In this document: one piece after another, positions 16,506 to 26,350 of the stretch
Position numbering within the stretch: position 1 is the first letter of the stretch
Layout: each line of letters starts with the position of its first letter
NCBI RefSeq assembly: GCF_002150765.1
Contig: NZ_MUYM01000033.1
Location: forward strand, 1 to 64,000
Length of the DNA stretch: 64,000 nucleotides
Origin: Lentzea kentuckyensis
GTDB lineage: Bacteria > Actinomycetota > Actinomycetes > Mycobacteriales > Pseudonocardiaceae
Reading direction: 5' to 3'
Translations under genes and position numbers: made by a program
The notes under the pieces: generated by a model
What the model was told of the DNA's origin: nothing
Database searches by the model: none
The model's input: only the letters and a program-made list of their open reading frames with translations

Positions 16506-17549
16506 ATGACCGAACTTCGCACCTTCCGTCTGCCCGAGACCGTCAGCGGTTCGGACGACGACGTCGAGCTCGGCCGCCGGCTGATCGCAGCCTGGCAGGC
16601 CGACGGGATTCTGCAGATCGCGACCGACGCGACGCAGGACCGCACGACAGCGGCCGCCATGGCGGCCAGCAGAAGGTTCTTCCACGGTTTGTCCATCGAG
16701 GAGAAGTCACGCCTCGTGAGCGACCTGACCTACGCCGGTTACATCGCGTCCGGAGAAGAGGTCACCGACGGCATCGCGGACTATTCGGAGATCTTCACCG
16801 TCTGCGAGGACGTGCCGCTCGACGACTCCCGCGTCGTCGACAAGTGGCCGTGCCACGGGCCCGTGCCGTGGCCGGACGACCTCTACCGCGACGCCATGCG
16901 CGAGTTCATGGTGATGCTCGGCGAGTCCGGCGAGAAGATCCTCAAGCTCACCGCACTGGGCTTCGGGCTCGACCTCGACACGTTCACCAGGCTCACCGCC
17001 GACGGCTGGCACCACATGCGGGTGCTCCGCTTCCCCACCAGGTCCGAGACCGTCGACCGCGGCATCGGCGCCCACACCGACTACGGCATGCTCGTCCTGG
17101 CCGCGCAGGACGACGTCGGCGGGCTCTACGTCCGTCCGCCGATCGAGGGCGAGGAACGGCCGCGCAACTGGCTCCCGGACGAGTCCGCCGCCGGGTGCTT
17201 CCAGGACGCGGCCGGCTGGACCTTCGTCGAACCGGTCGAGCACGTCTTCACCGTGTTCCCCGGCGACATCCTGCAGTTCCTCACCGGCGGCAAGCTGCTT
17301 TCCACGCCGCACAAGGTGCTGCTGAACAACCGCGAGCGGTTCACGATGGCGTACTTCCACGAGCCGAACTTCGAGGCGACCATGCGCCCGTTGGACGATC
17401 CGCACGGTGACGACACCATTCACTACGGCACGCACTTCACCAACATGTTCATGCGCTGCTATCCCGATCGCGTCACGACGCAGCGGATCTTCGAGGAGGA
17501 CCGGCTGACCGTGCTCAGCGAACTCCGGTCTGGGGTTCGTCACTCCTGA
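16506..17549 (+). CDS. 2-oxoglutarate/L-arginine-dependent ethylene-forming-enzyme homologue
   Basis: Non-haem iron oxygenase of the isopenicillin-N-synthase superfamily. It aligns over its whole length (347 residues) with Pseudomonas syringae EFE as I remember it, with one inserted residue near position 62. Iron ligands H190, D192 and H269, 2OG-binding R278, and residues known to hold arginine or shape the pocket (E85, T87, R172, Y193, A199, L207, F284, R317) are all present; [28 protein letters not shown] and [10 protein letters not shown] are near-identical. Such enzymes turn 2OG to ethylene plus CO2 and hydroxylate arginine. The ATG before TELRTF matches the family start; an upstream in-frame ATG adds a non-conserved tail. 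Substrate and activity here are inferred. Confidence 0.88.
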   Translation: MTELRTFRLPETVSGSDDDVELGRRLIAAWQADGILQIATDATQDRTTAAAMAASRRFFHGLSIEEKSRLVSDLTYAGYIASGEEVTDGIADYSEIFTVCEDVPLDDSRVVDKWPCHGPVPWPDDLYRDAMREFMVMLGESGEKILKLTALGFGLDLDTFTRLTADGWHHMRVLRFPTRSETVDRGIGAHTDYGMLVLAAQDDVGGLYVRPPIEGEERPRNWLPDESAAGCFQDAAGWTFVEPVEHVFTVFPGDILQFLTGGKLLSTPHKVLLNNRERFTMAYFHEPNFEATMRPLDDPHGDDTIHYGTHFTNMFMRCYPDRVTTQRIFEEDRLTVLSELRSGVRHS

Positions 17550-18519
17550 ACGGCACGATCAGGTCGATCAGGCGGGCCGTGGCGCGGTACTCCGCGACGC
17601 GGTCCGCGAACGGCCGTTGCACGATCTTCCGCACGGAGTCCTTCGACAGCCGCTCGTAGGCCGGAACGGTGTCGTTGCTGAGGAAGTCCCACCGCGCCAC
17701 GCGATCCGCGTAGTTGAACGCGGGCAACGGACCGCCGAACAGCGGCCGGTACCGCGCCGGAGTCCTCCCGCCCGGCACCGGCATCGGTCCGGCCACCGTG
17801 ATCGCGTACGTGACGATCTCGCCGGGCGGCAGCAACCGGCCGCGCATCCGGTCGAACTGCTCGGCGATCACCAGGTTCTGCTCGCGCGACGAGAACTCCA
17901 TGACGGCCTGCCCCGGATCCGCCCACGCCGCGGTCGTGGCCGGGTCGATGATCCCCGCGTCGCGCATCTCCTCCACGGCCTTGATCCCACCGTGCAGGTA
18001 GGCGGCGTGCATCGCGCCGAGGTCCATGAAGATGTGCTTCTGCATGGACATCAGCATCGACGAGAACCAGCGCAGCTCCGGCACCGAGCCGAGGTCGAGC
18101 ATGCCGGCGGCGAACGCGGGCGCGCCGATGTTCGCGAAACCCATCCACCGCAACGTGTCCGGGTTCTGCAGGTAGAGCTTCGCGTAGAAGTCGTAGACGC
18201 CGAAGATCGTCGCGCGGTTGGCCTCGGCGGAGCGCTGCGGGTCCCACTCGGACAACCGCACGCCGGCGTCCTCGGCGGCGCGGACTATCCAGTACTGCCA
18301 CAGCAAGGCTCTGAACCTGGTCGGCGCGACGCCTTTGCCGCGGTGACGGGTCAGCGCGGCCTCGAGCACGGCGCGGTCGTACGGCAGGTCGGGGTGCACC
18401 CCACCCCGCTCCTCACCGTTCCCGTTGGACAGCGGCAGATCCAGGTAGTCCACCGTGTCCGCCTTGGTGGCACCCATGCTGGTGAGCACGAGTACCGCCA
18501 CAACCATGAGCACACGCAT
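17515..18519 (-). CDS. Secreted protein, unknown function
   Basis: 334 residues beginning with a clear signal peptide (MRVLMVVAVLVLTSMGATKADT), so it is exported. The mature part is largely helical, with motifs such as LRWMGFANIGAPAFAAGMLDLG and a repeated pattern of Arg/Asp and aromatic residues; I recognise no catalytic motif or named family. The Met at 18519 is chosen because the signal peptide starts there; an upstream in-frame codon would add a basic tail. Its 3' end overlaps the convergent oxygenase gene by 35 bases. The promoter lies in the AT-richer gap before the AlkD gene. Confidence 0.75.
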   Translation of the reverse strand: MRVLMVVAVLVLTSMGATKADTVDYLDLPLSNGNGEERGGVHPDLPYDRAVLEAALTRHRGKGVAPTRFRALLWQYWIVRAAEDAGVRLSEWDPQRSAEANRATIFGVYDFYAKLYLQNPDTLRWMGFANIGAPAFAAGMLDLGSVPELRWFSSMLMSMQKHIFMDLGAMHAAYLHGGIKAVEEMRDAGIIDPATTAAWADPGQAVMEFSSREQNLVIAEQFDRMRGRLLPPGEIVTYAITVAGPMPVPGGRTPARYRPLFGGPLPAFNYADRVARWDFLSNDTVPAYERLSKDSVRKIVQRPFADRVAEYRATARLIDLIVPFRSDEPQTGVR

Positions 18520-18663
18520 AAAAGCGAATCGTAGTGCGCGAAAGCGGCGATTTCGTTCACAGTCACGTCTGGACAAGCAACGTTTTGGGTGTTGGTCAGC
18601 ACTTTCGAGGTCGATGGGCCATCAATCTCAACCGCCTACTCCTTATGGCTATACCGTGCAGGA

Positions 18664-19332
18664 GTGACTCTTGAGGTTCCCTTGATCCAGGCGGTCCGGG
18701 CAGGCCTGGAAGAACTCGCGGATCCGGTGAAAGCGCTGGAGATGCAGGCGTACATGAAGTCCGACATGCCGTTCCTGGGAGTGCAGAAACCCGGACGGGT
18801 GACCCTGCTGCGGTCTTTGCCCCGCTTCGACGACCGCGACGAGTGGTTCGATGCCGTCCAAACGTTGTGGCGCGAAGCAACATATCGGGAAGAGCGATAC
18901 GTCGCGTTGTCGTTGAGCGGGGACAAGCGATTTCAGTCCGTTCAACTGATGCCCTGGTTCGACGAGATGATCGTGACCGGCGCGTGGTGGGACTTCGTGG
19001 ACGAGATCGCGTCGAGGCTGGTCGGGCCGTTGCTGCGGTCTTCGCCCGAGGTGATCAGGCCGGTGATGCTCAAGTGGTCGACCGACGAGGACAGGTGGCG
19101 GCGGCGGACGTCGATCATCTGCCAGCTCGGATCGAAGGGCGCGACCGACGTGGAGCTGCTGACCGCGTGCGTCGACGCCAACGTGGACGATCGCGACTTC
19201 TTCCTGCGCAAGGGGATCGGGTGGGCGCTGCGGGAGTTCGCGAAGACCGAGCCCGGGTGGGTGCGGGCGTTCGTCGAGGCTCGGCCGGGGCTGTCGCCGT
19301 TGTCACGGCGCGAGGCCCTCAAGCACCTCTAG
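18664..19332 (+). CDS. AlkD-like DNA alkylation repair protein
   Basis: HEAT-like-repeat DNA glycosylase that removes bulky or cationic alkylpurines without base flipping. The family core is easy to see: WFDEMIVTGAWWDFVDEIA (Trp and Asp of the active cleft), DEDRWRRRTSIICQL (Arg-rich repeat) and FFLRKGIGWALREFAKT, ending SPLSRREALK. The GTG at 18664 gives 222 residues, the normal size; no spaced ribosome site precedes it, but TATACC at 18650-18655 would start transcription at about this codon, so a leaderless mRNA is likely. The AAG-type glycosylase near 3.4 kb is a second, unrelated alkylation-repair enzyme. Confidence 0.88.
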   Translation: MTLEVPLIQAVRAGLEELADPVKALEMQAYMKSDMPFLGVQKPGRVTLLRSLPRFDDRDEWFDAVQTLWREATYREERYVALSLSGDKRFQSVQLMPWFDEMIVTGAWWDFVDEIASRLVGPLLRSSPEVIRPVMLKWSTDEDRWRRRTSIICQLGSKGATDVELLTACVDANVDDRDFFLRKGIGWALREFAKTEPGWVRAFVEARPGLSPLSRREALKHL

Positions 19333-19342
19333 TGTTGATCAC

Positions 19343-19906
19343 ATGCTGGGGAAGCACGTACGACTGGAGCCGCTGTCGCTGGAGCACGCCGGGGAACTGT
19401 TCGAGGTCACCCGTGACCCGGACATCTGGACCTGGCTGCTGAACCGTCAGCCCGAGACCGTCGACGACATGCGCGCGTGGATCGACCAGGCGCTGGCCAC
19501 GCGGGAGGCGTTCGCGCAGATCGAGGTCGCCACCGGACGTGTCGTGGGCACGACGTCGTTCTACGAGGTGGTGCCGGAGCACCGGAGGCTGGTGATCGGC
19601 TACACGATCGTCGGCAGCGCGTGGCACGGCACGGCGATCAACCCGGAGGCCAAGCTGCTGTTGCTGTCCGAGGCGTTCGACGTGCGCGGCGCGCTGCGGG
19701 TGGGCTGGTACACCGACGCGTCGAACGTCCGCTCGCAACGGGCGATCGAGAAGCTCGGTGCGTCGAAGGACGGGGTGCTGCGCGCGCACGTCACGCGGCC
19801 GGACGGATCCCAGCGCGACACGGTCGTCTATTCGATGGTTCCGGCGGAATGGCCCGCGGCGCGCGAACGGCTCGTCAGCCGTGTTTCGCGCGACCCGAAT
19901 ACGTGA
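19343..19906 (+). CDS. GNAT-family N-acetyltransferase
   Basis: 187 residues of the RimJ/RimL-like branch: LEPLSLEHAGELFEVTRDPDIWTWL at the N-terminus, GRVVGTTSFYEVVPEHRRLVIGYTIVG, and the acetyl-CoA region in WYTDASNVRSQRAIEKLGASKDGVLRAH. Starts 10 bases after the AlkD stop, so probably co-transcribed. Substrate cannot be told from sequence. The last 32 bases overlap the convergent exported-protein gene. Confidence 0.9.
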   Translation: MLGKHVRLEPLSLEHAGELFEVTRDPDIWTWLLNRQPETVDDMRAWIDQALATREAFAQIEVATGRVVGTTSFYEVVPEHRRLVIGYTIVGSAWHGTAINPEAKLLLLSEAFDVRGALRVGWYTDASNVRSQRAIEKLGASKDGVLRAHVTRPDGSQRDTVVYSMVPAEWPAARERLVSRVSRDPNT

Positions 19907-20369
19907 GCGGGAAGACGAGTTCGGCGCACGCGGCCGGCACGTCCGTGGAGACCTGGACCTTCATGGTCACCTCGACCGCGCCTCCGGCGGGGATCTCCAC
20001 GATGTTCGTGAGCGGCACGACGCTCAGCACGCCTGCCGGGCAGCCCGCGACGCGCTGCTGGGTGGCGTCGAGCGGCTGGCCGGGCACCGCGGACAGGCTC
20101 TCGACGATGATGTCGACGGGGTTCGGGTTGGACAGCCGGACCTTGCGCTCGCCCTCGGCACCCGGTGTGAGTTCCACGGGCGCGCCGGAGATGTCGTTGA
20201 TCTCGAACGGCTTGAGCTGCATGCCAGACTCGCCGCTGCTCACCGAATACGCCATCGCCGGCAGTTCCGGCTTGGGCCACGTGAGGTGCATGGCCGCCAC
20301 GACAGCCGCGCCGAGCATGAGGATCGTCAACGACACGGCGATCTCAAGGCGCGGACCCAGACTACGCAT
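19875..20369 (-). CDS. Membrane-anchored exported protein of the NPN-motif cluster
   Basis: 164 residues: an N-terminal uncleaved or signal-type helix (LEIAVSLTILMLGAAVVAAMHL), then a beta-rich domain with SNPNPVDIIVESL, a central paired-Cys region (AGCPAGVLS, AACAELVFPLTYSG). It shares the NPN strand, the two spaced cysteines and the closing LVFxLTYSGxA with the 129-residue protein at 21465-21854, so they are relatives. It forms its own unit behind a 281-base leader. Likely cell-surface; function unknown. Confidence 0.75.
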   Translation of the reverse strand: MRSLGPRLEIAVSLTILMLGAAVVAAMHLTWPKPELPAMAYSVSSGESGMQLKPFEINDISGAPVELTPGAEGERKVRLSNPNPVDIIVESLSAVPGQPLDATQQRVAGCPAGVLSVVPLTNIVEIPAGGAVEVTMKVQVSTDVPAACAELVFPLTYSGRAKHG

Positions 20370-20650
20370 GGCGCAACTCTCCAGAGTTGTTGCTCCAGGC
20401 GGTGGGTTCGCCTCTAGCTCCCCACCGGACCGGCGACCAACTCGCCCGGTGGTTCATCGCTTCGCCCCTCGGCCCTAGCGGGCCGCGCCGCCAATCTTGG
20501 AGAAGCTTCACGTGCTGCGCAAGCGTCCTACGGGCGCCGATTTCCCCTTGTAATGAGGGACTTTTGGCACCTTGACAGCTACGCAGGGCTACCACCTGCT
20601 GGTTTGATCCCAAATCCCGATCTGCGGGACTCGACCGATCGAATGAACTT
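20370..20650 (-). promoter_or_regulatory. Long leader of the exported-protein gene with shared element
   Basis: This gene-free stretch holds, on the minus strand, the block GTGCC...AGTCCCTC followed about 50 bases later by GAAGCTTCTCCAAGATTGG (20508-20490). The same two blocks, in the same order and orientation, occur before the gene at 21858-22298. The core CCAA-N2-TTGG is palindromic. An 83-codon open frame crosses the region (20362-20613) but has no coding support. Confidence 0.5.
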
Positions 20651-21007
20651 TCAAGAACAATCTATCTGAGTGTGACTAGTCGACCAGCTGCCGACCGTGG
20701 CCTGGACCCGTACTCGGTTGATCGAGTCCGGCACTGAGTACGTCAGAGCGGACGTCGTGCCGCTGTTGCCGTACGGCGCACCGGCCCCGCTTCCCTGTTG
20801 CCACAATACTGTGTACATAGAGGCGCCCGGCACCGGCTCCCACTTCACGACCGTCGGCGTGCCCTTCACGCAGGAAGTGATCACCAACGCCTGGACGGTT
20901 CCCGCCTTCGCGTTGGCGGTTCCGGGCGAGCGCGCCTCCCAGGCCGCCGAGGCGGGCTGCGCCGCGAGCAGGCACAACACCGCCGTGGCGACCACGACCC
21001 GGCTCAT
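20651..21007 (-). CDS. Small secreted protein, fibronectin-III-like
   Basis: 118 residues with a signal peptide ending QPASAAW and an about 90-residue beta-sandwich-like domain (VVKWEPVPGASMYTVLWQQG...), with cysteines at CVKG and the C-terminal IDCS that could form a disulfide. Start ATG overlaps the previous stop (ATGA). It is the last gene of a four-gene unit of exported proteins. Family assignment is by pattern only. Confidence 0.7.
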   Translation of the reverse strand: MSRVVVATAVLCLLAAQPASAAWEARSPGTANAKAGTVQALVITSCVKGTPTVVKWEPVPGASMYTVLWQQGSGAGAPYGNSGTTSALTYSVPDSINRVRVQATVGSWSTSHTQIDCS

Positions 21008-21468
21008 GCTCCGGTCCCGCTCGCGATCGTGACGACGACCGGCACGTCGATCGTCGCGCCCTGGCAGGAGTTCGGGGCGGTCAACGCCATCGAGACGCTG
21101 AACGCGATGGGCACCGCGGCGCTGTTGGCGGCCAGCTGGGTGCCGGGGAACCGCTCGGTGAACGAGACACCGCAGGTGCCCGCGCCGTTCGGCGCGATCG
21201 ACATGACCGTCACCGGGTAGGGGTTGGGGTTCGACACCTGGACGACGGCGTTGCCGGTGCCGCCGGGGTAGAGGGTGCCGGTGGTGACCGCGCCGCCGGT
21301 CACCACCGGAGCCAGTGCGGTGCCCGCCTTGGTGGTGGCACTGCCGGTACCGGAGCTCGTCCAGGCCGCGTAGGCGACGCCCGAACCGAGCGCGGCCGTC
21401 ATGACCGCGAAGACGATGACGCCACGGCGGACGTACCGCCGGCGGACGAGTTCCCTGAAGCTGATCAT
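21004..21468 (-). CDS. Exported NPN-motif protein
   Basis: 154 residues. A basic N-terminus (RRRYVRR) precedes a hydrophobic segment ending SGVAYAAWTSSGTG, a signal of the AYAAW type also used by the neighbour at 21858-22298 and reminiscent of SipW-dependent TasA-like precursors. The mature part has YPGGTGNAVVQVSNPNPYPVTVMSI and two cysteines (GTCGVS, NSCQGA). Its ATG overlaps the upstream stop and its stop overlaps the next ATG. Probably a cell-surface beta-sandwich subunit; filament formation is only a thought. Confidence 0.72.
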   Translation of the reverse strand: MISFRELVRRRYVRRGVIVFAVMTAALGSGVAYAAWTSSGTGSATTKAGTALAPVVTGGAVTTGTLYPGGTGNAVVQVSNPNPYPVTVMSIAPNGAGTCGVSFTERFPGTQLAANSAAVPIAFSVSMALTAPNSCQGATIDVPVVVTIASGTGA

Positions 21469-21854
21469 GGCTTGATGGCCGTTCCCGAGTAGGTGAGGGC
21501 GAAGACGAGGTTCTTGCAGGTGTCCGGGGCGGTGCGGGCCATCCGGACGGTGAGGTTCACGTCGGCGGCGCCGCTGCGGGCAACGAGGACCGGCGCTGCG
21601 AGGGCGTCCACGGTCACCGCGTTCGCCGGGCAGTTCGGGGAGGGCCGCCCGACCGAGGTATCGAGCCGGGTGACCTTGATGTCCTGGCTGTTGGGGTTGG
21701 TGACCCGCACCTTGCGGGTCACCGTCCCACCGGGGACCAACCCCGTCACCGCGCCGACGTCCGCGATCGTGAACGCCTTGGCCGGGTTGTCCGCCGCGCT
21801 GGACACGGGCGAGAGCACCAGCAGCGCAGCGAGCACGATCAGGGCGCGGCGCAT
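21465..21854 (-). CDS. Small secreted NPN-motif protein
   Basis: 129 residues: signal peptide (MRRALIVLAALLVLSPVSSAAD), then a beta-rich domain with VRVTNPNSQDIKVTRLD, cysteines at PNCPANA and DTCKNL and a closing LVFALTYSGTA. The C-terminal pattern is shared with the protein at 19875-20369, so the two are paralogues. Starts 3 bases after the upstream stop. Confidence 0.72.
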   Translation of the reverse strand: MRRALIVLAALLVLSPVSSAADNPAKAFTIADVGAVTGLVPGGTVTRKVRVTNPNSQDIKVTRLDTSVGRPSPNCPANAVTVDALAAPVLVARSGAADVNLTVRMARTAPDTCKNLVFALTYSGTAIKP

Positions 21855-21857
21855 GGC

Positions 21858-22298
21858 TCAGGCGGCCGAGATCAGCGAAGCGGTCAGCGGCAGCGTGAAG
21901 CTCTGGCCCTGGCACGCGTCCGCGGCGTCGGCGTTCATGGTCGCCTGCAGCACGTAGGTGCCGGTCTGGCCCGCCAGGATCGTGCCGTCCGGGTTGGACA
22001 CGGCCGCGCTGGTGACGGTGCCGGCGGCGCAGGCGCCGACGAGAGCCGACGAACCGGCGCTGATCGAGGTGACCTTGGCCGGGTAACCGTTCGGGTTGTT
22101 GATCGTCACCGAGAAGCTGACGGTGTGGCCGGGGTACAGACCGCCCGCGCCGGCGACCGGGTCGATCGTCGAGTTGAGGCTCGTGGTGGAGGCGACGGAA
22201 CCGTTACCGGCCCCGGTGCTCGACCACGCGGCGTAGGCGACGCCTCCGCCGACGGCCAGGACGGCGACTGCTGCGATGACTGCGGTGCGCTTGCGCAT
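21858..22298 (-). CDS. Exported NPN-motif protein, first gene of the unit
   Basis: 146 residues with signal AVAAVAVLAVGGGVAYAAWSSTG, followed by YPGHTVSFSVTINNPNGYPAKVTSISAG and cysteines at GACAAG and DACQGQ. It is a paralogue of the protein at 21004-21468 (same AYAAW signal, YPG, NPN and xxCQGx). The ATG at 22298 sits just after a GGAGAACC site. The shared upstream element ends 36 bases before it. Confidence 0.75.
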   Translation of the reverse strand: MRKRTAVIAAVAVLAVGGGVAYAAWSSTGAGNGSVASTTSLNSTIDPVAGAGGLYPGHTVSFSVTINNPNGYPAKVTSISAGSSALVGACAAGTVTSAAVSNPDGTILAGQTGTYVLQATMNADAADACQGQSFTLPLTASLISAA

Positions 22299-22617
22299 CT
22301 GGTTCTCCTGGGGTGGTGCTCGGTGGGTACGGCACCAAGTTTGGAGAACCTTCAATCACTACACAGCGTGCACAAGACACCAGAAGAGGGACCCTGGCGG
22401 CACTGTTGTCAACCGGCATGGATCGGTTATTCGCGTACGCGGACTGCAGGTCAGGGCGTTCCTTACGCAAAACGGCCCAAGATTCTCGAAGAACCTCAGG
22501 CCTCACCCAGTGTAACAGCTCAGACGCGGAACGGTACCCAAACGACATTTGTCGCGGCTTCTGTATCAGACTGCGCCCCGGCAAACGGAACCGCAAGCAA
22601 GAGTGCGCGAAACGACA
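22299..22617 (-). promoter_or_regulatory. Upstream region of the exported-protein operon with shared element
   Basis: Between the pheT terminator and the first exported-protein gene there is no supported gene. On the minus strand it holds a TTGACA hexamer, then GTGCC...GGGTCCCTC and, ending 36 bases before the start codon, TGAAGGTTCTCCAAACTTGG (22354-22335). The last block matches the one at 20509-20490 at 17 of 20 positions. A matching -10 box was not found, so an alternative sigma factor or a dedicated activator is possible. Confidence 0.5.
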
Positions 22618-22654
22618 ACGGCGGCCACGACGAATTACCCGTCGTGACCGCCGT
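22618..22654 (-). terminator. Terminator after pheT
   Basis: A 15-bp stem with one mismatch (22618-22632 with 22640-22654) and a seven-base loop, starting 10 bases past the pheT stop and followed on the minus strand by TGTCGTTTCG. Confidence 0.65.
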
Positions 22655-22664
22655 CATCGAGCAA

Positions 22665-25142
22665 TCAGGCGCGCAGAGCAGCGCCCAGGCGTTCACCTGC
22701 GACCGCCACGGCCGCGTCACGGGCCGCCGTCGCCTCTTCGACCGTCAGCGTGCGGTCCGGCGCGCGGAAGCGCAGCGAGTACGCGAGCGACTTCTTGCCC
22801 TCGCCCACCTGCTCACCCGTGTAGACGTCGAACAGGCGGATGTCCTCGAGCAGTTCGCCCGCGGACCCGCCGAGCACCTCGGACACCGACTGCACCGGCA
22901 CGGAGGCGTCGACGACGAGCGCGACGTCCAGCAGCACCGGCGGGTAGGCCGACACCATCGGGGCCGGGCGGTGGTCGTCCAGCGGCAACGCGTCCAGGTC
23001 GAGCTCGAACGCCACGGTCCGCTTGGGCAGGCCCAGCGCCTCGACCACCTTCGGGTGCAGCTCACCGGCGTGACCGACGGGCCAGTCGCCCACGCGCAGT
23101 TCGGCACAACGACCGGGGTGCCACGGCAGCAGGTCCGAAGCCACGACGCGCAGCTGCACGCCGTACGCCTGGCCGACCCGGCGCGCCGCCTCGACGGCGT
23201 CCGACCAGTCGGCGATGCGGCCCTTGCCCCACCAGCCCGCGAGCTCGCGGTGACCGGTCAGCACGCCGGCGACGTGCAGCGGCTGCTGCGGCAGCGCGGC
23301 GAGCATCGAGGCGACCTCGGCCTCGGTGGGCCGGCGGTCGACGCCCAGCGAAGGCACCGGAACCTGTTGCGCGCGCGGCAAAGTCACCTGCGCGATGTTG
23401 TACAGCGCGACGTCGCGAGCACCGCGGGCCAGGTTGCGCTGCAACGTCTCCAGCAGGCCCGGCAGCAGGGTGGTGGCGAGGACGTTCTTGTCCGCCTCCA
23501 ACGGGTTCAGCACGCCGACCGTGTTGCGGCGGACGTCGTCAGCGGCAAGCCCGAAGCTGTCGAACACCGACGGGTCGATGAACGGGAACGGCTTGACCTC
23601 GACGAAACCGTCCTCGGCCAGGGTGCGCCACACCGTGCGGCGGCGACGCTGCTGCTCGGTCAGGCCGCGACCGGCGGGCGCAGGCGGCAGCACCGAGGGG
23701 ATCGTGTCGTACCCCTCCAGCCGCAGCACCTCCTCCACCAGGTCCGCGGGCTGCACGAGGTCCGCGCGCCACGTCGGCGGCACGGCCGTGACGATCGTCT
23801 GGCCCTCCTCCGAGGTGGTCACGGAGACCTGGCAGCCGATCTGGCCGAGCCGGCGGGCGGTGACGCCACGCGCGTAGCGGACACCGGCGATGCGGTCCGG
23901 CAGGTCGATCGGCATCGACACCGGCTCCGGCAGCGCGGGCGCGCCGACGTCGGTGCGGCCCGGCTTGATCTGGCCCTCGGCGTAGTGGTTGAGCAGCTTG
24001 GCGGCCCGCTCCAGCGCCACCGGTGCGAGTGCCGGGTCGACCGTGCGCTCGAACCGCTTCGCGGCCTCGGACGGCAGCTTGTGCCGGCGGACCGTGCGCG
24101 CGATGGACGCCGGGTCCCAGTTCGCCGCCTCCAGCAGGATGTCCGAGGACGAGTCCTGGACCTCCGTGGACGCGCCGCCCATGACACCGGCCAGGGAGAT
24201 CACGCCGGAGTCGTCCGAGATGACGATGTCGTCGGTGTCGAGAGCGCGCACCGAGTCGTCCAGCGTCGTGAGCTTCTCCCCCGCCAGCGCACGGCGAACC
24301 GTCAGCGCGCCGGAGAGCGAGGACGCGTCGAACGCGTGCAGCGGCTGGCCCAGTTCGAGCATCACGTAGTTCGTGACGTCGACCGGCAGCGAGATCGAGC
24401 GCATGCCCGCGAGCATCAGGCGGCGGCGCATCCACCACGGCGTGGGCGCGGTCGGGTCGACACCGGTGACCCGGCGCGCGACGAACCGCGAGCAGCCGGT
24501 GCGGTCCTCGATGTGGACCGGCCACGCCTCGCCCTCGGGCTCCGGGATCTCGATGACACCGGGGTCGCCGAACGGCACGTCCAGCGCGCACGCGATCTCA
24601 CGGGCCAGGCCGCGGACCGAGAACGCGTAGCCGCGGTCCGGGGTCGGCGCGAGCTCGATGACGCTGTCGTTCAGCCCGAGCAGCTCCATGGCGTCGTCGC
24701 CGGGCTGCGCGGTGCCGGTGGGCAGCACGAGGATGCCGGAGTGGTCGTCGCCGATGCCGAGCTCGTCGGCGGCGCAGATCATGCCCTGCGACACGCGGCC
24801 GTACGTCTTGCGCTCGGAGATCGTGAAGCCACCCGGCAGCACGGCGCCGGGCAGCGCGACGACGACCGAGTCGCCCTCGACGAAGTTCGTGGCACCGCAG
24901 ATGATCTGGTTGGTCTGCTCGGGACCGACCTCGACCTTGCAGTAGCGGATCGGCTTCTTGAACTCGGTGAGCTCCTCGATCTCGACGACGCGACCGGCGA
25001 CGATCGGGCCGGTCACGGGACCGAGCGGGCTCACCTCCTCGACCTCGATGCCGATGCGGGTGAACGCCTCGGCGAGCTCGTCGGGCGTGGGGACTTCGTC
25101 GAAACCGAGGTGTTCGACCAGCCAGCTGACCGGGACGCGCAT
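22665..25142 (-). CDS. pheT: Phenylalanine--tRNA ligase beta subunit
   Basis: 825-residue beta chain of the alpha2-beta2 enzyme. In order: N-terminal MRVPVSWLVEHLGF, the tRNA-binding domain (GPVTGPIVAGRVVEIEEL), B3/B4 editing domain, B5 domains, the inactive class II core and a C-terminal anticodon-binding FDX-ACB domain (SAYPPVLLDVALVVDASVPVQ...SLRFRAPDRTLTVEE). The ATG before RVPVSWL is the family start. It lies five bases after the pheS stop. Confidence 0.97.
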   Translation of the reverse strand: MRVPVSWLVEHLGFDEVPTPDELAEAFTRIGIEVEEVSPLGPVTGPIVAGRVVEIEELTEFKKPIRYCKVEVGPEQTNQIICGATNFVEGDSVVVALPGAVLPGGFTISERKTYGRVSQGMICAADELGIGDDHSGILVLPTGTAQPGDDAMELLGLNDSVIELAPTPDRGYAFSVRGLAREIACALDVPFGDPGVIEIPEPEGEAWPVHIEDRTGCSRFVARRVTGVDPTAPTPWWMRRRLMLAGMRSISLPVDVTNYVMLELGQPLHAFDASSLSGALTVRRALAGEKLTTLDDSVRALDTDDIVISDDSGVISLAGVMGGASTEVQDSSSDILLEAANWDPASIARTVRRHKLPSEAAKRFERTVDPALAPVALERAAKLLNHYAEGQIKPGRTDVGAPALPEPVSMPIDLPDRIAGVRYARGVTARRLGQIGCQVSVTTSEEGQTIVTAVPPTWRADLVQPADLVEEVLRLEGYDTIPSVLPPAPAGRGLTEQQRRRRTVWRTLAEDGFVEVKPFPFIDPSVFDSFGLAADDVRRNTVGVLNPLEADKNVLATTLLPGLLETLQRNLARGARDVALYNIAQVTLPRAQQVPVPSLGVDRRPTEAEVASMLAALPQQPLHVAGVLTGHRELAGWWGKGRIADWSDAVEAARRVGQAYGVQLRVVASDLLPWHPGRCAELRVGDWPVGHAGELHPKVVEALGLPKRTVAFELDLDALPLDDHRPAPMVSAYPPVLLDVALVVDASVPVQSVSEVLGGSAGELLEDIRLFDVYTGEQVGEGKKSLAYSLRFRAPDRTLTVEEATAARDAAVAVAGERLGAALRA

Positions 25143-25147
25143 CCGGA

Positions 25148-26309
<1,162 letters not shown>

Positions 26310-26350
26310 GCGGCACTGGCCCCTTATGCGTCCCTAGGATGGGCGGCATC

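Noticed and set aside
20362..20613. 83-codon frame in the leader of an exported-protein gene
   Set aside because: It crosses the shared upstream element, overlaps the start of the real gene and has no ribosome site or coding-type third-position bias.
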